This document shows, piece after piece, positions 1-6,219 of a stretch of DNA of 10,467 nucleotides. Each line of letters begins with the position of its first letter. Positions within the stretch are counted from its first letter, which is position 1. Position numbers and translations under genes: made by a program. This DNA is from Nocardioides sp. (GTDB lineage Bacteria > Actinomycetota > Actinomycetes > Propionibacteriales > Nocardioidaceae), in assembly GCA_030145945.1 (NCBI GenBank), contig JASLDK010000169.1, forward strand, positions 1 through 10,467, read 5' to 3'. Below the pieces are notes generated by a model that did no database searches, had not been told where the DNA came from, and was given only the letters and a program-made list of their open reading frames with translations.

Positions 1-827
1 TGTCCGCCGAGGCTCTGCTGATCCTGGCAGACCCGGGCTTCGGTGCACTGGTCGCCCCGCCTTCGGCACCGGCGCCGGAACGTCGGGAGCCGATCCCCGC
101 CGGCACGTTGCTCGACCACCCGGTCTGGGAGGACATCGAGACGACCCGGGCCCAGGATCGGATCGACGTCCGTGACCTGCTCCGGCATGGCGCCAGCAGC
201 ACGTTGCGTCTCAAGGGAACCGACGAGGGCGAGCGCGACGACACGGTCCTCATCGCGCTCACCCGGCTCGACGGCCAGCCCTGCGTCCTGGTCGGCCAGG
301 ACCGGTCCCGCCAGACTCCCGAAACCCCCATGGGACCGGCTGCCCTGCGCGAGGCCAGGCGCGCGATGGAGCTCGCCGAGGAGTTGCGACTGCCGCTGGT
401 GACGGTGATCGACACCCCCGGTGCAGAGTTGTCCCAGGCGGCCGAGGAGGGCGCGATCGCGGGCGAGATCGCCCGTTGTCTCGCAGGTCTGGTCACGATG
501 ACCGTGCCCACGATCTCAGTGATCCTGGGCCAGGGCTGCGGTGGCGGCGCGCTCGCCCTGCTTCCCGCAAGCACGGTCCTCGCCACGGAACGGGCCTGGC
601 TCTCACCGCTCCCGCCGGAGGGCGCGTCCGTGATCGTTCACGGTGAGCCCTCCCGGGCCCCCGAGATGGCCGCCCAGCAGAAGGTCGGCGCGCTCGACCT
701 GCTCGCGAGTGGCGACGTCCACGGCGTCGTACCCGAGCGCGACGACGACACCCGCGAGAGCCTTGCGCGCGCCGTCGTCGCGGAGATTGCCGCCCGCCTC
801 GCCGACCCGGCTCGAACTGGCTCCTGA
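1..827 (+). CDS. Acetyl-CoA carboxylase carboxyltransferase, fused AccD/AccA type, C-terminal part (5' end outside window)
   Basis: The reading frame is open from base 3 to the TGA at 825-827, so the gene begins before the window. The protein resembles the alpha (AccA) half of acetyl-CoA carboxylase carboxyltransferase, which transfers CO2 from carboxybiotin to acetyl-CoA to give malonyl-CoA for fatty acid synthesis. Visible AccA-like blocks are the MGP..LREARRAMELAEEL helix (about 330-395), VTVIDTPGAEL (about 400-432), the oxyanion glycine block GQGCGGGALALLPAS (528-572) and a closing GVVPE (about 723-737). Upstream of the AccA block lies a low-complexity Pro/Ala linker (about 54-90), preceded by SAEALLILADPGF. 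This fits the end of an AccD-like N-terminal half, as in single-chain actinobacterial carboxyltransferases, but the AccD part is not in the window, so the fusion is inferred. It could instead act on another acyl-CoA. The downstream gene is convergent, so this is the last gene of its transcript. Confidence 0.8.
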   Translation, partial: SAEALLILADPGFGALVAPPSAPAPERREPIPAGTLLDHPVWEDIETTRAQDRIDVRDLLRHGASSTLRLKGTDEGERDDTVLIALTRLDGQPCVLVGQDRSRQTPETPMGPAALREARRAMELAEELRLPLVTVIDTPGAELSQAAEEGAIAGEIARCLAGLVTMTVPTISVILGQGCGGGALALLPASTVLATERAWLSPLPPEGASVIVHGEPSRAPEMAAQQKVGALDLLASGDVHGVVPERDDDTRESLARAVVAEIAARLADPARTGS

Positions 828-832
828 TTTCC

Positions 833-996
833 GTCGACCCGGCAGAAACTCGCGTTCGGAACACGTCGACCCGGCAGAAAGTGGCATCGGACAGAGCTAC
901 TTTCTGCCGGGTCGGCAGGAAGTCGGCGCTAGTTTCTGCCGGGTCGGCACGATTCCGGCGCTAGTTTCTGCCGGGTCGGCACGATCGAACAGTCAG
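833..996. repeat. Five-copy 32-bp-pitch repeat array with central inversion
   Basis: The core CGACCCGGCAGAAA occurs on the plus strand within 833-848 and 865-880. Its reverse complement TTTCTGCCGGGTCG begins at 901, 933 and 965. Starts within each orientation are exactly 32 bp apart and the two groups are 36 bp apart across the inversion. Reading each copy in its own orientation, the core is followed by S-T-N-G-C (CTCGC, GTGGC, GTAGC, CTAGC, CTAGC), so the unit is longer than the core. Copies 4 and 5 share a 29-base block (925-953 and 957-985). The array fills the gap between two convergent genes and its last unit overlaps the stop of the minus-strand KSI gene. It may be a dispersed intergenic repeat, a protein-binding array (32 bp is about three helical turns) or a bidirectional terminator. 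The function is unknown. Confidence 0.85.
865..916. terminator. Long stem-loop between convergent genes, possible bidirectional terminator
   Basis: The inner facing copies of the repeat array form a perfect 16-bp stem (867-882 with 899-914), extended to 18 pairs by one G-U and one G-C pair, with a 16-nt loop (883-898). No U-run follows on either strand, so this is not a textbook intrinsic terminator. Its place between the carboxyltransferase gene (+, ending 827) and the KSI gene (-, ending 993) is where a shared terminator would be expected. The termination role is inferred from position and stem strength. Confidence 0.45.
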
Positions 997-1367
997 CTGA
1001 CGACCATGTCCTCGCCCGCCCAGAAGGCGCGCATGCTGGTGATCAGACCGTCGTCGTCGAAGGTCATCACGTCGATGGGGGAGAGGGTGAAGGTCTGGTC
1101 GCCGGCCTTGGTGGCGAGCTCGAAGCAGAACGCCGCCTCGTTGCCCGCGACCCGCGCGAAGAGCAGGCGTCCGGTCTGCTCGAGGCTGTCGAGCGTGCCG
1201 TAGAACTCGGCGATCTGCTCGCGGGTGGTGCGAACCTCCGAGCCGACCGGGTCCTCGAGGGTCGCGCCGTCGGCATAGAGCGCGACGACATCGGCGGAGG
1301 CGCCGGTGGCGACCGTGTCGACGTACTTCTGGATCGTCTCGAGGATGGTCTCGCGGCTGGCGGCCAT
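993..1367 (-). CDS. Steroid delta-isomerase (ketosteroid isomerase, KSI family)
   Basis: This 124-aa protein has the size and sequence character of the NTF2-fold delta5-3-ketosteroid isomerase, which moves the C5-C6 double bond of 3-ketosteroids to C4-C5 by an intramolecular proton shift. The three catalytic positions of the Comamonas testosteroni enzyme (Tyr14, Asp38, Asp99) are all present: Tyr15 in IQKYV, Asp39 in TLEDPVGSE and Asp99 in SPIDV. The block DPVGSE and the C-terminal SMRAF also match the family. Many NTF2-like proteins are called isomerase without these residues, so their presence raises confidence in a true isomerase activity. The ATG at 1367 was chosen over longer in-frame options because GGGAG lies 5 nt upstream and the family N-terminus fits. 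The gene is divergent from purA and carries a KstR-like box just upstream. The actual substrate is unproven; sterol or bile acid catabolism is the obvious context. Confidence 0.85.
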   Translation of the reverse strand: MAASRETILETIQKYVDTVATGASADVVALYADGATLEDPVGSEVRTTREQIAEFYGTLDSLEQTGRLLFARVAGNEAAFCFELATKAGDQTFTLSPIDVMTFDDDGLITSMRAFWAGEDMVVS

Positions 1368-1381
1368 GGCTGCTCCCAAAC

Positions 1382-1395
1382 TAGAACGTGTTCTT
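1382..1395 (-). promoter_or_regulatory. KstR-like operator candidate upstream of the KSI gene
   Basis: The minus strand reads AAGAACACGTTCTA, a dyad of AGAAC and GTTCT arms 2 nt apart. The published KstR (TetR-family cholesterol-catabolism repressor) motif of mycobacteria and rhodococci is TnnAACnnGTTnnA, and this site matches seven of its eight fixed positions (the first T is A). It sits 15-28 nt upstream of the KSI start codon, just downstream of a predicted transcription start, a good place for repression. An extra AGAAC half-site lies at 1396-1400. The match is seen; the regulator identity is inferred. Confidence 0.5.
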
Positions 1396-1404
1396 GTTCT
1401 GCTG

Positions 1405-1433
1405 AATCTAGCCCCTCGGTCGCGTTTTGGTAA
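1405..1433 (-). promoter_or_regulatory. Possible promoter of the KSI gene
   Basis: On the minus strand TTACCA (1433-1428) and TAGATT (1410-1405) are separated by 17 nt, resembling -35 and -10 hexamers of a housekeeping sigma-70 promoter (4/6 and TAnnnT). Transcription would begin near 1398, placing the KstR-like box at 1382-1395 in the initial transcribed region. Confidence 0.35.
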
Positions 1434-1436
1434 CGT
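1428..1436 (+). promoter_or_regulatory. Possible extended -10 element for purA
   Basis: TGGTAACGT fits the extended -10 pattern TGnTAnnnT. No convincing -35 lies at the usual distance. If used, transcription would begin near 1443, exactly at the base of the 1443-1477 hairpin, leaving a leader of about 127 nt before purA. This is a weak single-motif call. Confidence 0.25.
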
Positions 1437-1442
1437 TGCGTT

Positions 1443-1477
1443 GCAAGAGAGCCCCGGTCCTTGCCGGGGCTTCTTGC
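1443..1477 (+). terminator. Strong leader hairpin upstream of purA, attenuator or terminator candidate
   Basis: GCAAGA (1443-1448) pairs with TCTTGC (1472-1477) and AGCCCCGG (1450-1457) pairs with CCGGGGCT (1464-1471). One G (1449) is bulged and the loop TCCTTG has 6 nt, giving 14 pairs in all. A short pyrimidine-rich stretch follows. No plus-strand gene upstream needs a terminator here, since the nearest (ending 827) faces a convergent gene. The hairpin is therefore most likely in the purA leader, as a 5' stabiliser or attenuator, or it works against antisense reading from either side. Confidence 0.45.
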
Positions 1478-1522
1478 TTGACCGACACCCGAACAGCAAC
1501 CGAGAAGTGGTGCGTTGAGCAG

Positions 1523-1551
1523 CCGTCCGCCGGACGGAGGGACTCCGTCCG
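1523..1551 (+). promoter_or_regulatory. Two mutually exclusive hairpins just upstream of the purA ribosome binding site
   Basis: Segment 2 (GGACGG, 1532-1537) can pair with segment 1 (CCGTCC, 1523-1528; loop GCC). As CGGACGGAG (1531-1539) it can instead pair with segment 3 (CTCCGTCCG, 1543-1551; loop GGA). The second hairpin has 9 perfect pairs and ends 3 nt before the GAAGGAG ribosome binding site (1555-1561), which is 8 nt from the ATG. Shared use of segment 2 gives a switch-like layout. Pairing is seen in the sequence; regulation is inferred. Confidence 0.4.
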
Positions 1552-1569
1552 AGTGAAGGAGCAGGCACG

Positions 1570-2865
1570 ATGCCAGCAATCGTGATCGTCGGAGCCCAGT
1601 GGGGCGACGAGGGCAAGGGCAAGGCGACCGACCACCTGGGCAGCCAGGTCGACTACGTCGTCAAGTTCAACGGCGGCAACAACGCCGGCCACACGGTGGT
1701 GATCGGTCAGGGCGAGGAACAGCAGAAGTACGCCCTCCACCTGCTGCCCAGCGGCATTCTCACGCCGGGCTGCACGCCCGTCATCGGCAACGGTGTCGTC
1801 GTCGACATCGACGTCCTGTTCACCGAGATCGACGGCCTCGAGTCCCGTGGCGTCGACACCAGCCGGCTCAAGCTCAGCGCCAACGCCCACGTCATCCCGA
1901 GCTACAACCGTGGCCTCGACAAGGTCGCCGAGCGCTTCCTCGGCTCCCGCAAGATCGGTACGACGGGTCGCGGCATCGGCCCGACGTACGCCGACAAGAT
2001 GAACCGCATCGGCATCCGGGTCCAGGACCTGTTCGACGAGAAGATCCTGACCGCCAAGGTCGAGGGCGCGCTCGAGCTCAAGGGCCAGGTGCTGACCAAG
2101 ATCTACAACCGCCGGGCGCCTTCGGTCGCGTCGGTCGTCGAGGAGTTGCTGGCGCACGCGGACCGGCTCGCGCCGTACGTCTGTGACACCGGGCTCCTGC
2201 TCAGCGAGGCTCTCGACCGCGACGAGGTCGTGCTCTTCGAGGCCGGGCAGGCGACCCTGCTCGACGTCGACCACGGCACCTACCCGTTCGTGACCTCCAG
2301 CTCGGCGATCAGTGCGGGTGCGTGCACCGGCTCCGGCGTCCCGCCGAACCGGATCGACCAGGTCATCGCGATCGCGAAGGCCTACACCACCCGCGTCGGC
2401 GAGGGACCCTTCCCGACCGAGCTCGATGACGAGAACGGCGAGTTCCTGCGCAAGGCGGGCTGGGAGTACGGCACCACCACCGGTCGCCCGCGCCGCTGCG
2501 GTTGGATGGACACCGTCATCACGCGGTACGCCGCGCGCATCAACGGCGTCACCGACTTCGTGCTGACCAAGCTCGACACCCTCACCGGCCTGGCCGAGCT
2601 GCCCGTTGCTGTCGCCTACGACGTCGACGGTGTCCGCCACGACGAGATGCCGGTCAACCAGTCCGACTTCCACCACGCGAAGCCGATCTATGAGGTGCTC
2701 CCCGGCTGGACCGAGGACATCTCTGGTTGCCGCTCCTTCGACGAGCTGCCGAAGAACGCCCAGGACTACGTCGAGTTCGTCGAGGCCCGCTCCGGTGCGC
2801 GGATCTCGGTCATTGGCGTCGGTCCCGAGCGTGAGCAGGCCGTCGTCCGTCACCCGCTGCGCTGA
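1570..2865 (+). CDS. purA: Adenylosuccinate synthetase
   Basis: PurA (431 aa, normal family length) joins IMP and aspartate using GTP to make adenylosuccinate, the first committed step to AMP. The N-terminal GAQWGDEGKGK gives catalytic Asp13 and the GTP-binding P-loop. GGNNAGHT carries catalytic His41. KIGTTGRGIGPTYADKMNR (residues 128-146) is the second family signature. DHGTYPFVTSS (234-244) and TTGRPRRCGW (303-312) line the IMP/aspartate site, and TKLDTL (333-338) is the guanine-recognition motif. The EAGQATLLDVDHG form is the usual actinobacterial version. Position 245, commonly Asn in VTSSN, is Ser here. The ATG is supported by GAAGGAG 8 nt upstream. purD follows after 14 nt, so the two are almost certainly one transcript. 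Confidence 0.98.
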   Translation: MPAIVIVGAQWGDEGKGKATDHLGSQVDYVVKFNGGNNAGHTVVIGQGEEQQKYALHLLPSGILTPGCTPVIGNGVVVDIDVLFTEIDGLESRGVDTSRLKLSANAHVIPSYNRGLDKVAERFLGSRKIGTTGRGIGPTYADKMNRIGIRVQDLFDEKILTAKVEGALELKGQVLTKIYNRRAPSVASVVEELLAHADRLAPYVCDTGLLLSEALDRDEVVLFEAGQATLLDVDHGTYPFVTSSSAISAGACTGSGVPPNRIDQVIAIAKAYTTRVGEGPFPTELDDENGEFLRKAGWEYGTTTGRPRRCGWMDTVITRYAARINGVTDFVLTKLDTLTGLAELPVAVAYDVDGVRHDEMPVNQSDFHHAKPIYEVLPGWTEDISGCRSFDELPKNAQDYVEFVEARSGARISVIGVGPEREQAVVRHPLR

Positions 2866-2879
2866 GCAGGAGCCAGTCC

Positions 2880-4178
2880 GTGAAGACCCTCGTCATCGGC
2901 ACCGGCGGCCGCGAGCACGCCCTCGCCCTCTCCCTCTCGCGTGATCCGGGAGTGTTCGAAGTGCATGCGGCCCCCGGCAATCCGGGCATCGGGGCGTTTG
3001 CGACCCTCCACGATGTCGACCCGATGGACGGTGTGGCGGTCGCCGCACTGGCCTCGTCGCTGGGCGTCGACCTGGTGGTGGTGGGGCCGGAGGCGCCGCT
3101 CGTCGCGGGGGTCGCGGACGTCGTACGGGAGGCGGGGATCGCGGTCTTCGGGCCCTCCGGCGCTGCTGCGCAGCTCGAAGGCTCCAAGGCGTTCTCCAAG
3201 GAGGTGATGGCAGCAGCCGGCGTACCGACCGCGGGCTCACGGACGTGCACCACTCCCGAGGAGGTCGCTGCCGCGCTCGACGAGTTCGGAGCGCCGTACG
3301 TCGTCAAGGACGACGCCCTCGCCGCCGGCAAGGGTGTCGTGGTGACGCGCGACCGTGCCGAGGCCCTCGCGCATGCGGCGGGCTGTGGGCGGGTGGTGAT
3401 CGAAGAGTTTCTCGACGGGCCCGAGTGCTCGGTCTTCGTGGTGTGCGACGGTGAGATCGGGCGCTCCCTGCAACCGGCGCAGGACTTCAAGCGGATCTTC
3501 GACGGCGGCCGTGGCCCCAACACCGGCGGGATGGGTTCCTACTCGCCGCTCCCGTGGGCGCCGGCCGACCTGGCCGACCAGGTGATCGAGCAGGTCGTCG
3601 ACCCGACGCTTGCCGAGATGCGCAAGCGCGGTACGCCGTACGTCGGTTGCCTCTACGTCGGCCTCTCCCTCACTGCGGACGGGCCCAAGGTGATCGAGTT
3701 CAACTGCCGCTTCGGCGACCCGGACATCCAGCCGGTGCTGGCACTGCTGGAGTCGCCGCTCGGTGAGTTGCTCCGGGCTGCGGCTGAGGGGCGCCTGGCT
3801 GAGGTCGAGGCTCCGCGGTTCCGTGACGGCGCCTCGGTCACGGTGGTGCTCGCCTCGGCGGGCTATCCGGAGTCCTCGTCGAAGGGCGACAACATCACCG
3901 GCGTGGGCCGCGCCAACGGCGTCAACGACGTCGACGTCATCCACGCCGGCACCGCCCTGGTCGACGCCCCCGAGCCCGGCGACGCCCACCACCAGCACCT
4001 GGTCACCGCCGGCGGACGGGTCCTGGCCGTCCGAGCCGTCGGGTACGACGTCGCCGACGCCCGTGCCCGCGCCTACGCCGCGGCCGACCTGATCTCCTTC
4101 GACGGCCTGCAGCGTCGCTCCGACATCGCCGCCGAGCCGCTCGGCGTCATCGAGGGTGCCTCGATCCTCGAGGCCTGA
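2880..4178 (+). CDS. purD: Phosphoribosylamine-glycine ligase (GAR synthetase)
   Basis: PurD (432 aa, normal length) uses ATP to attach glycine to 5-phosphoribosylamine, the second step of purine synthesis. It is an ATP-grasp enzyme. VIGTGGREHA (residues 5-14) is the N-domain motif and GPEAPLVAG (69-77) forms part of the phosphoribosyl site. GSKAFSK (101-107) and VVKDDALAAGKGVVV (141-155) match the ATP-grasp lysine and glycine-rich loops. GRGPNTGGMGSYSP (210-223) is the family signature, and EFNCRFGDPDIQPVL (273-287) holds the metal-binding Glu/Asn positions. HAGT (355-358) belongs to the C-terminal domain. The start is GTG, supported by AGGAG at 2868-2872 and the exact family N-terminus. It lies 14 nt after purA. 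Confidence 0.97.
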   Translation: MKTLVIGTGGREHALALSLSRDPGVFEVHAAPGNPGIGAFATLHDVDPMDGVAVAALASSLGVDLVVVGPEAPLVAGVADVVREAGIAVFGPSGAAAQLEGSKAFSKEVMAAAGVPTAGSRTCTTPEEVAAALDEFGAPYVVKDDALAAGKGVVVTRDRAEALAHAAGCGRVVIEEFLDGPECSVFVVCDGEIGRSLQPAQDFKRIFDGGRGPNTGGMGSYSPLPWAPADLADQVIEQVVDPTLAEMRKRGTPYVGCLYVGLSLTADGPKVIEFNCRFGDPDIQPVLALLESPLGELLRAAAEGRLAEVEAPRFRDGASVTVVLASAGYPESSSKGDNITGVGRANGVNDVDVIHAGTALVDAPEPGDAHHQHLVTAGGRVLAVRAVGYDVADARARAYAAADLISFDGLQRRSDIAAEPLGVIEGASILEA

Positions 4179-4193
4179 GGACGTGTCTCGTCC

Positions 4194-4245
4194 TTTCACA
4201 CCGCTCGCAGGATTCCGACGCCGGAATCCTGCGAGCGGTGTGAAA
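4194..4245. repeat. Perfect 24-bp inverted repeat (intergenic palindrome)
   Basis: Arms 4194-4217 and 4222-4245 are exact reverse complements of 24 nt each, separated by the 4-nt loop ACGC. The outer ends read TTTCACACC and GGTGTGAAA. It lies 15 nt after the purD stop and 11 nt before the GNAT start. As RNA it would make a very stable hairpin and could end purA-purD transcription, but no U-run follows. It is longer and more perfect than a terminator needs to be, which also suits a dispersed palindromic repeat. Confidence 0.85.
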
Positions 4246-4256
4246 CGCTGACCGTC

Positions 4257-4748
4257 ATGACTGAGCAGCAGGTTGGTGTTCGGACGGCTCGACTCAACCT
4301 CGTGCTGTGGGACGCCGCCACCGTCGCGGCCATCAGATCCGGTGAGCGCCGAGCGGACTGGCACCCGCAGTTTCCACGGGAGGACGACGAGGGCGCCGCA
4401 ACCCTGTGGCGTGACGGCGACGCGTGGGGCCCGCGTTCGATCGTCTCCCTCAAGCAGGGCCTGGTGATCGGCTCGATCGGGTTCTTCGGGCCGCCCGAGC
4501 CGGCTGCCGACGAGGTGCCCGAGGTGGAGGTCGGCTACGGACTGGTCGAGGCCGCGCGCGGCTACGGCCTGGCGACCGAGGCGCTGGAAGCGCTGCTGCA
4601 GCGCGCCGACGCGTCCGGCGTACGGGTGCGGGCCTCGATCGCGCCCGACAACAAGGCGAGCCTTCGGGTCGCGGCCAAGTCGGGGTTCACCGAGATCCGA
4701 GGCGGCAACGAGGACGGCGAGATGGTGATGGTCCGCCCGCTGCGCTGA
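4257..4748 (+). CDS. GNAT-family N-acetyltransferase (RimJ/RimL type)
   Basis: The 163-aa protein has the layout of the RimJ/RimL branch of the GNAT superfamily, which transfers an acetyl group from acetyl-CoA to an amine, often a protein N-terminus or a small molecule. The N-terminal RTARLNLVLW strand is followed by the acetyl-CoA pyrophosphate-binding motif A, VEVGYGLVEAARGYGLATEAL (about residues 90-110), with the R-G-Y-G-L-A loop at 101-106. Motif B, PDNKASLRVAAKSGF (130-144), includes the Asn-x-x-Ser and the final GF. The substrate cannot be told. No Shine-Dalgarno sequence precedes the ATG, and a large palindrome lies directly upstream, so initiation may be weak or rely on a short leader. 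It lies between purD and purB on the same strand, with no known link to purine synthesis. Confidence 0.85.
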   Translation: MTEQQVGVRTARLNLVLWDAATVAAIRSGERRADWHPQFPREDDEGAATLWRDGDAWGPRSIVSLKQGLVIGSIGFFGPPEPAADEVPEVEVGYGLVEAARGYGLATEALEALLQRADASGVRVRASIAPDNKASLRVAAKSGFTEIRGGNEDGEMVMVRPLR

Positions 4749-4787
4749 CTCACGGCACCTGCGGCAACCGTGGGAGAATGGCCCACC

Positions 4788-6206
4788 GTGACCGTCCCGA
4801 ACGTCCTCGCCACCCGCTACGCCGCCGCCGACCTCGCCGCCATCTGGTCGCCGGAGCACAAGATCGTGCTGGAGCGGCAGCTCTGGATCGCCGTCCTCAA
4901 GGCACAGAAGGACCTCGGGATCGAGGTTCCCGACGGCGTGATCGAGGCCTACGAGAAGGTCGTCGACCGGGTCGACCTGGCGAGCATCGCCGCCCGGGAG
5001 CGGATCACCCGCCACGACGTGAAGGCGCGGATCGAGGAGTTCGCCGCGCTCGCCGGGCACGAGCACATCCACAAGGGCATGACGTCACGCGACCTCACCG
5101 AGAACGTCGAGCAGCTGCAGGTCAAGCAGTCCCTCGAGCTGCTGCGCGATCGCGCGATCGCCACTCTGGCGCGGCTCGCCCGCCTTGCGGCGGAGCACGA
5201 GACCACGGTGATGGCGGGACGCAGTCACAACGTCGCGGCCCAGGCGACCACCCTCGGCAAGCGGTTCGCGACCGTCGCCGACGAGTTGATGATCAGCCTC
5301 GAGCGGATCGAGCAGTTGCTCGGCCGCTATCCGCTGCGCGGCATCAAGGGCCCGATGGGCACCGCACAGGACATGCTCGACCTGCTCGGTGGCGATGCCG
5401 ACAAGCTCAACGACCTCGAGCAGCGCGTGGCCCGGCACCTCGGCTTCGAGCGAGTTCTGACCAGTGTCGGCCAGGTCTACCCGCGGTCGCTGGACTTCGA
5501 CGTGCTCTCTGCGCTGGTCCAGCTGACCGCGGCTCCTTCCAACCTCGCCACGACGATCCGGCTAATGGCCGGAAACGAGATCGTCACCGAAGGCTTCAAG
5601 GAGGGCCAGGTCGGCTCGTCCGCCATGCCCCACAAGATGAACACCCGTTCCTGCGAGCGGGTCAACGGCCTCGCCGTCGTCACCCGCGGCTACCTCTCCA
5701 TGGTCGGCGAGCTCGCCGGTGACCAGTGGAACGAGGGCGACGTCTCCTGCTCCGTCGTACGCCGGGTGGCACTGCCCGACGCCTTCTTCGCGGTCGACGG
5801 TCTGTTCCAGACCTTCCTCACCGTGCTCGACGAGTTCGGCGCCTTCCCAGCGGTGATCCAGCGCGAGCTCGACCGCTACCTGCCCTATCTGGCGACCACC
5901 AAGGTGCTGATGGCCGCGGTTCGCAACGGGGTCGGCCGGGAGAGTGCGCACGAGGCCATCAAGGAGGCCGCCGTCGGCACCGCCCTCGCGATGCGCAAGG
6001 GCCAGGCGGAGAACGACGTCTTCGCGAAGCTCGCCGCCGACGAGCGGCTGGGCCTCACCACCGAGCAGTTGGAGTCGCTCGTCGCCGAGCCGATCACCTT
6101 CACCGGTGCGGCGCTCGCGCAGACCCAGGAGGTCTGCCGCCAGGTCGCCGCGATCGTCGCGCAGCACCCCGCCGCAGCCGCCTACAACCCGGGCGCGATC
6201 CTCTGA
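4788..6206 (+). CDS. purB: Adenylosuccinate lyase
   Basis: PurB (472 aa) is a fumarase/aspartase-superfamily lyase that removes fumarate from SAICAR and from adenylosuccinate, so it serves both IMP synthesis and the AMP branch. HIHKGMTSRD (His95, Thr99-Ser100) is the first conserved block and AGRSHNVAAQ (His147) the second, with the catalytic His. GSSAMPHKMN (276-285) is the flexible signature loop with the catalytic Ser. The form MPHKMNTRSCE, rather than MPxKxNP, is usual in actinobacterial PurB. A GTG at 4770 is also in frame, but the GTG at 4788 gives MTVPNVLATRYA, the expected family N-terminus. GGGAGAA (4772-4778) lies about 10 nt upstream and could be a ribosome binding site. GAGAAT (4774-4779) could alternatively be a near -10 of a leaderless start. 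Confidence 0.96.
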   Translation: MTVPNVLATRYAAADLAAIWSPEHKIVLERQLWIAVLKAQKDLGIEVPDGVIEAYEKVVDRVDLASIAARERITRHDVKARIEEFAALAGHEHIHKGMTSRDLTENVEQLQVKQSLELLRDRAIATLARLARLAAEHETTVMAGRSHNVAAQATTLGKRFATVADELMISLERIEQLLGRYPLRGIKGPMGTAQDMLDLLGGDADKLNDLEQRVARHLGFERVLTSVGQVYPRSLDFDVLSALVQLTAAPSNLATTIRLMAGNEIVTEGFKEGQVGSSAMPHKMNTRSCERVNGLAVVTRGYLSMVGELAGDQWNEGDVSCSVVRRVALPDAFFAVDGLFQTFLTVLDEFGAFPAVIQRELDRYLPYLATTKVLMAAVRNGVGRESAHEAIKEAAVGTALAMRKGQAENDVFAKLAADERLGLTTEQLESLVAEPITFTGAALAQTQEVCRQVAAIVAQHPAAAAYNPGAIL

Positions 6207-6219
6207 CGGGCACGACCCG

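Noticed and set aside
833..996. CRISPR array
   Set aside because: Core repeats are only about 14-16 nt, the orientation inverts in the middle, and the spacers are related to each other rather than unique; no cas gene is seen.
1443..1551. tRNA gene or known purine riboswitch upstream of purA
   Set aside because: The hairpins do not form a cloverleaf, there is no T-loop GTTCGA-type motif at the right place, and no purine-riboswitch three-way junction core was recognised.
1408..2853. 481-codon minus-strand ORF opposite purA
   Set aside because: It is the antisense shadow of purA: Asp/Val/Leu/Arg-rich low-complexity translation without domain features, while purA has full family motifs.
4770..4787. 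Upstream GTG at 4770 as the purB start
   Set aside because: It would add six residues before the usual actinobacterial PurB N-terminus and would remove the best ribosome binding site from its proper position.
3237..5072. 611-codon minus-strand ORF opposite purD, the GNAT gene and purB
   Set aside because: It crosses three real genes and the 24-bp palindrome and reads as biased composition, as expected for long antisense frames in high-GC DNA.
4424..5722. 432-codon plus-strand ORF across the GNAT/purB boundary
   Set aside because: It is Arg/Gly-rich and out of frame with two recognisable genes, so it is a frame shadow.
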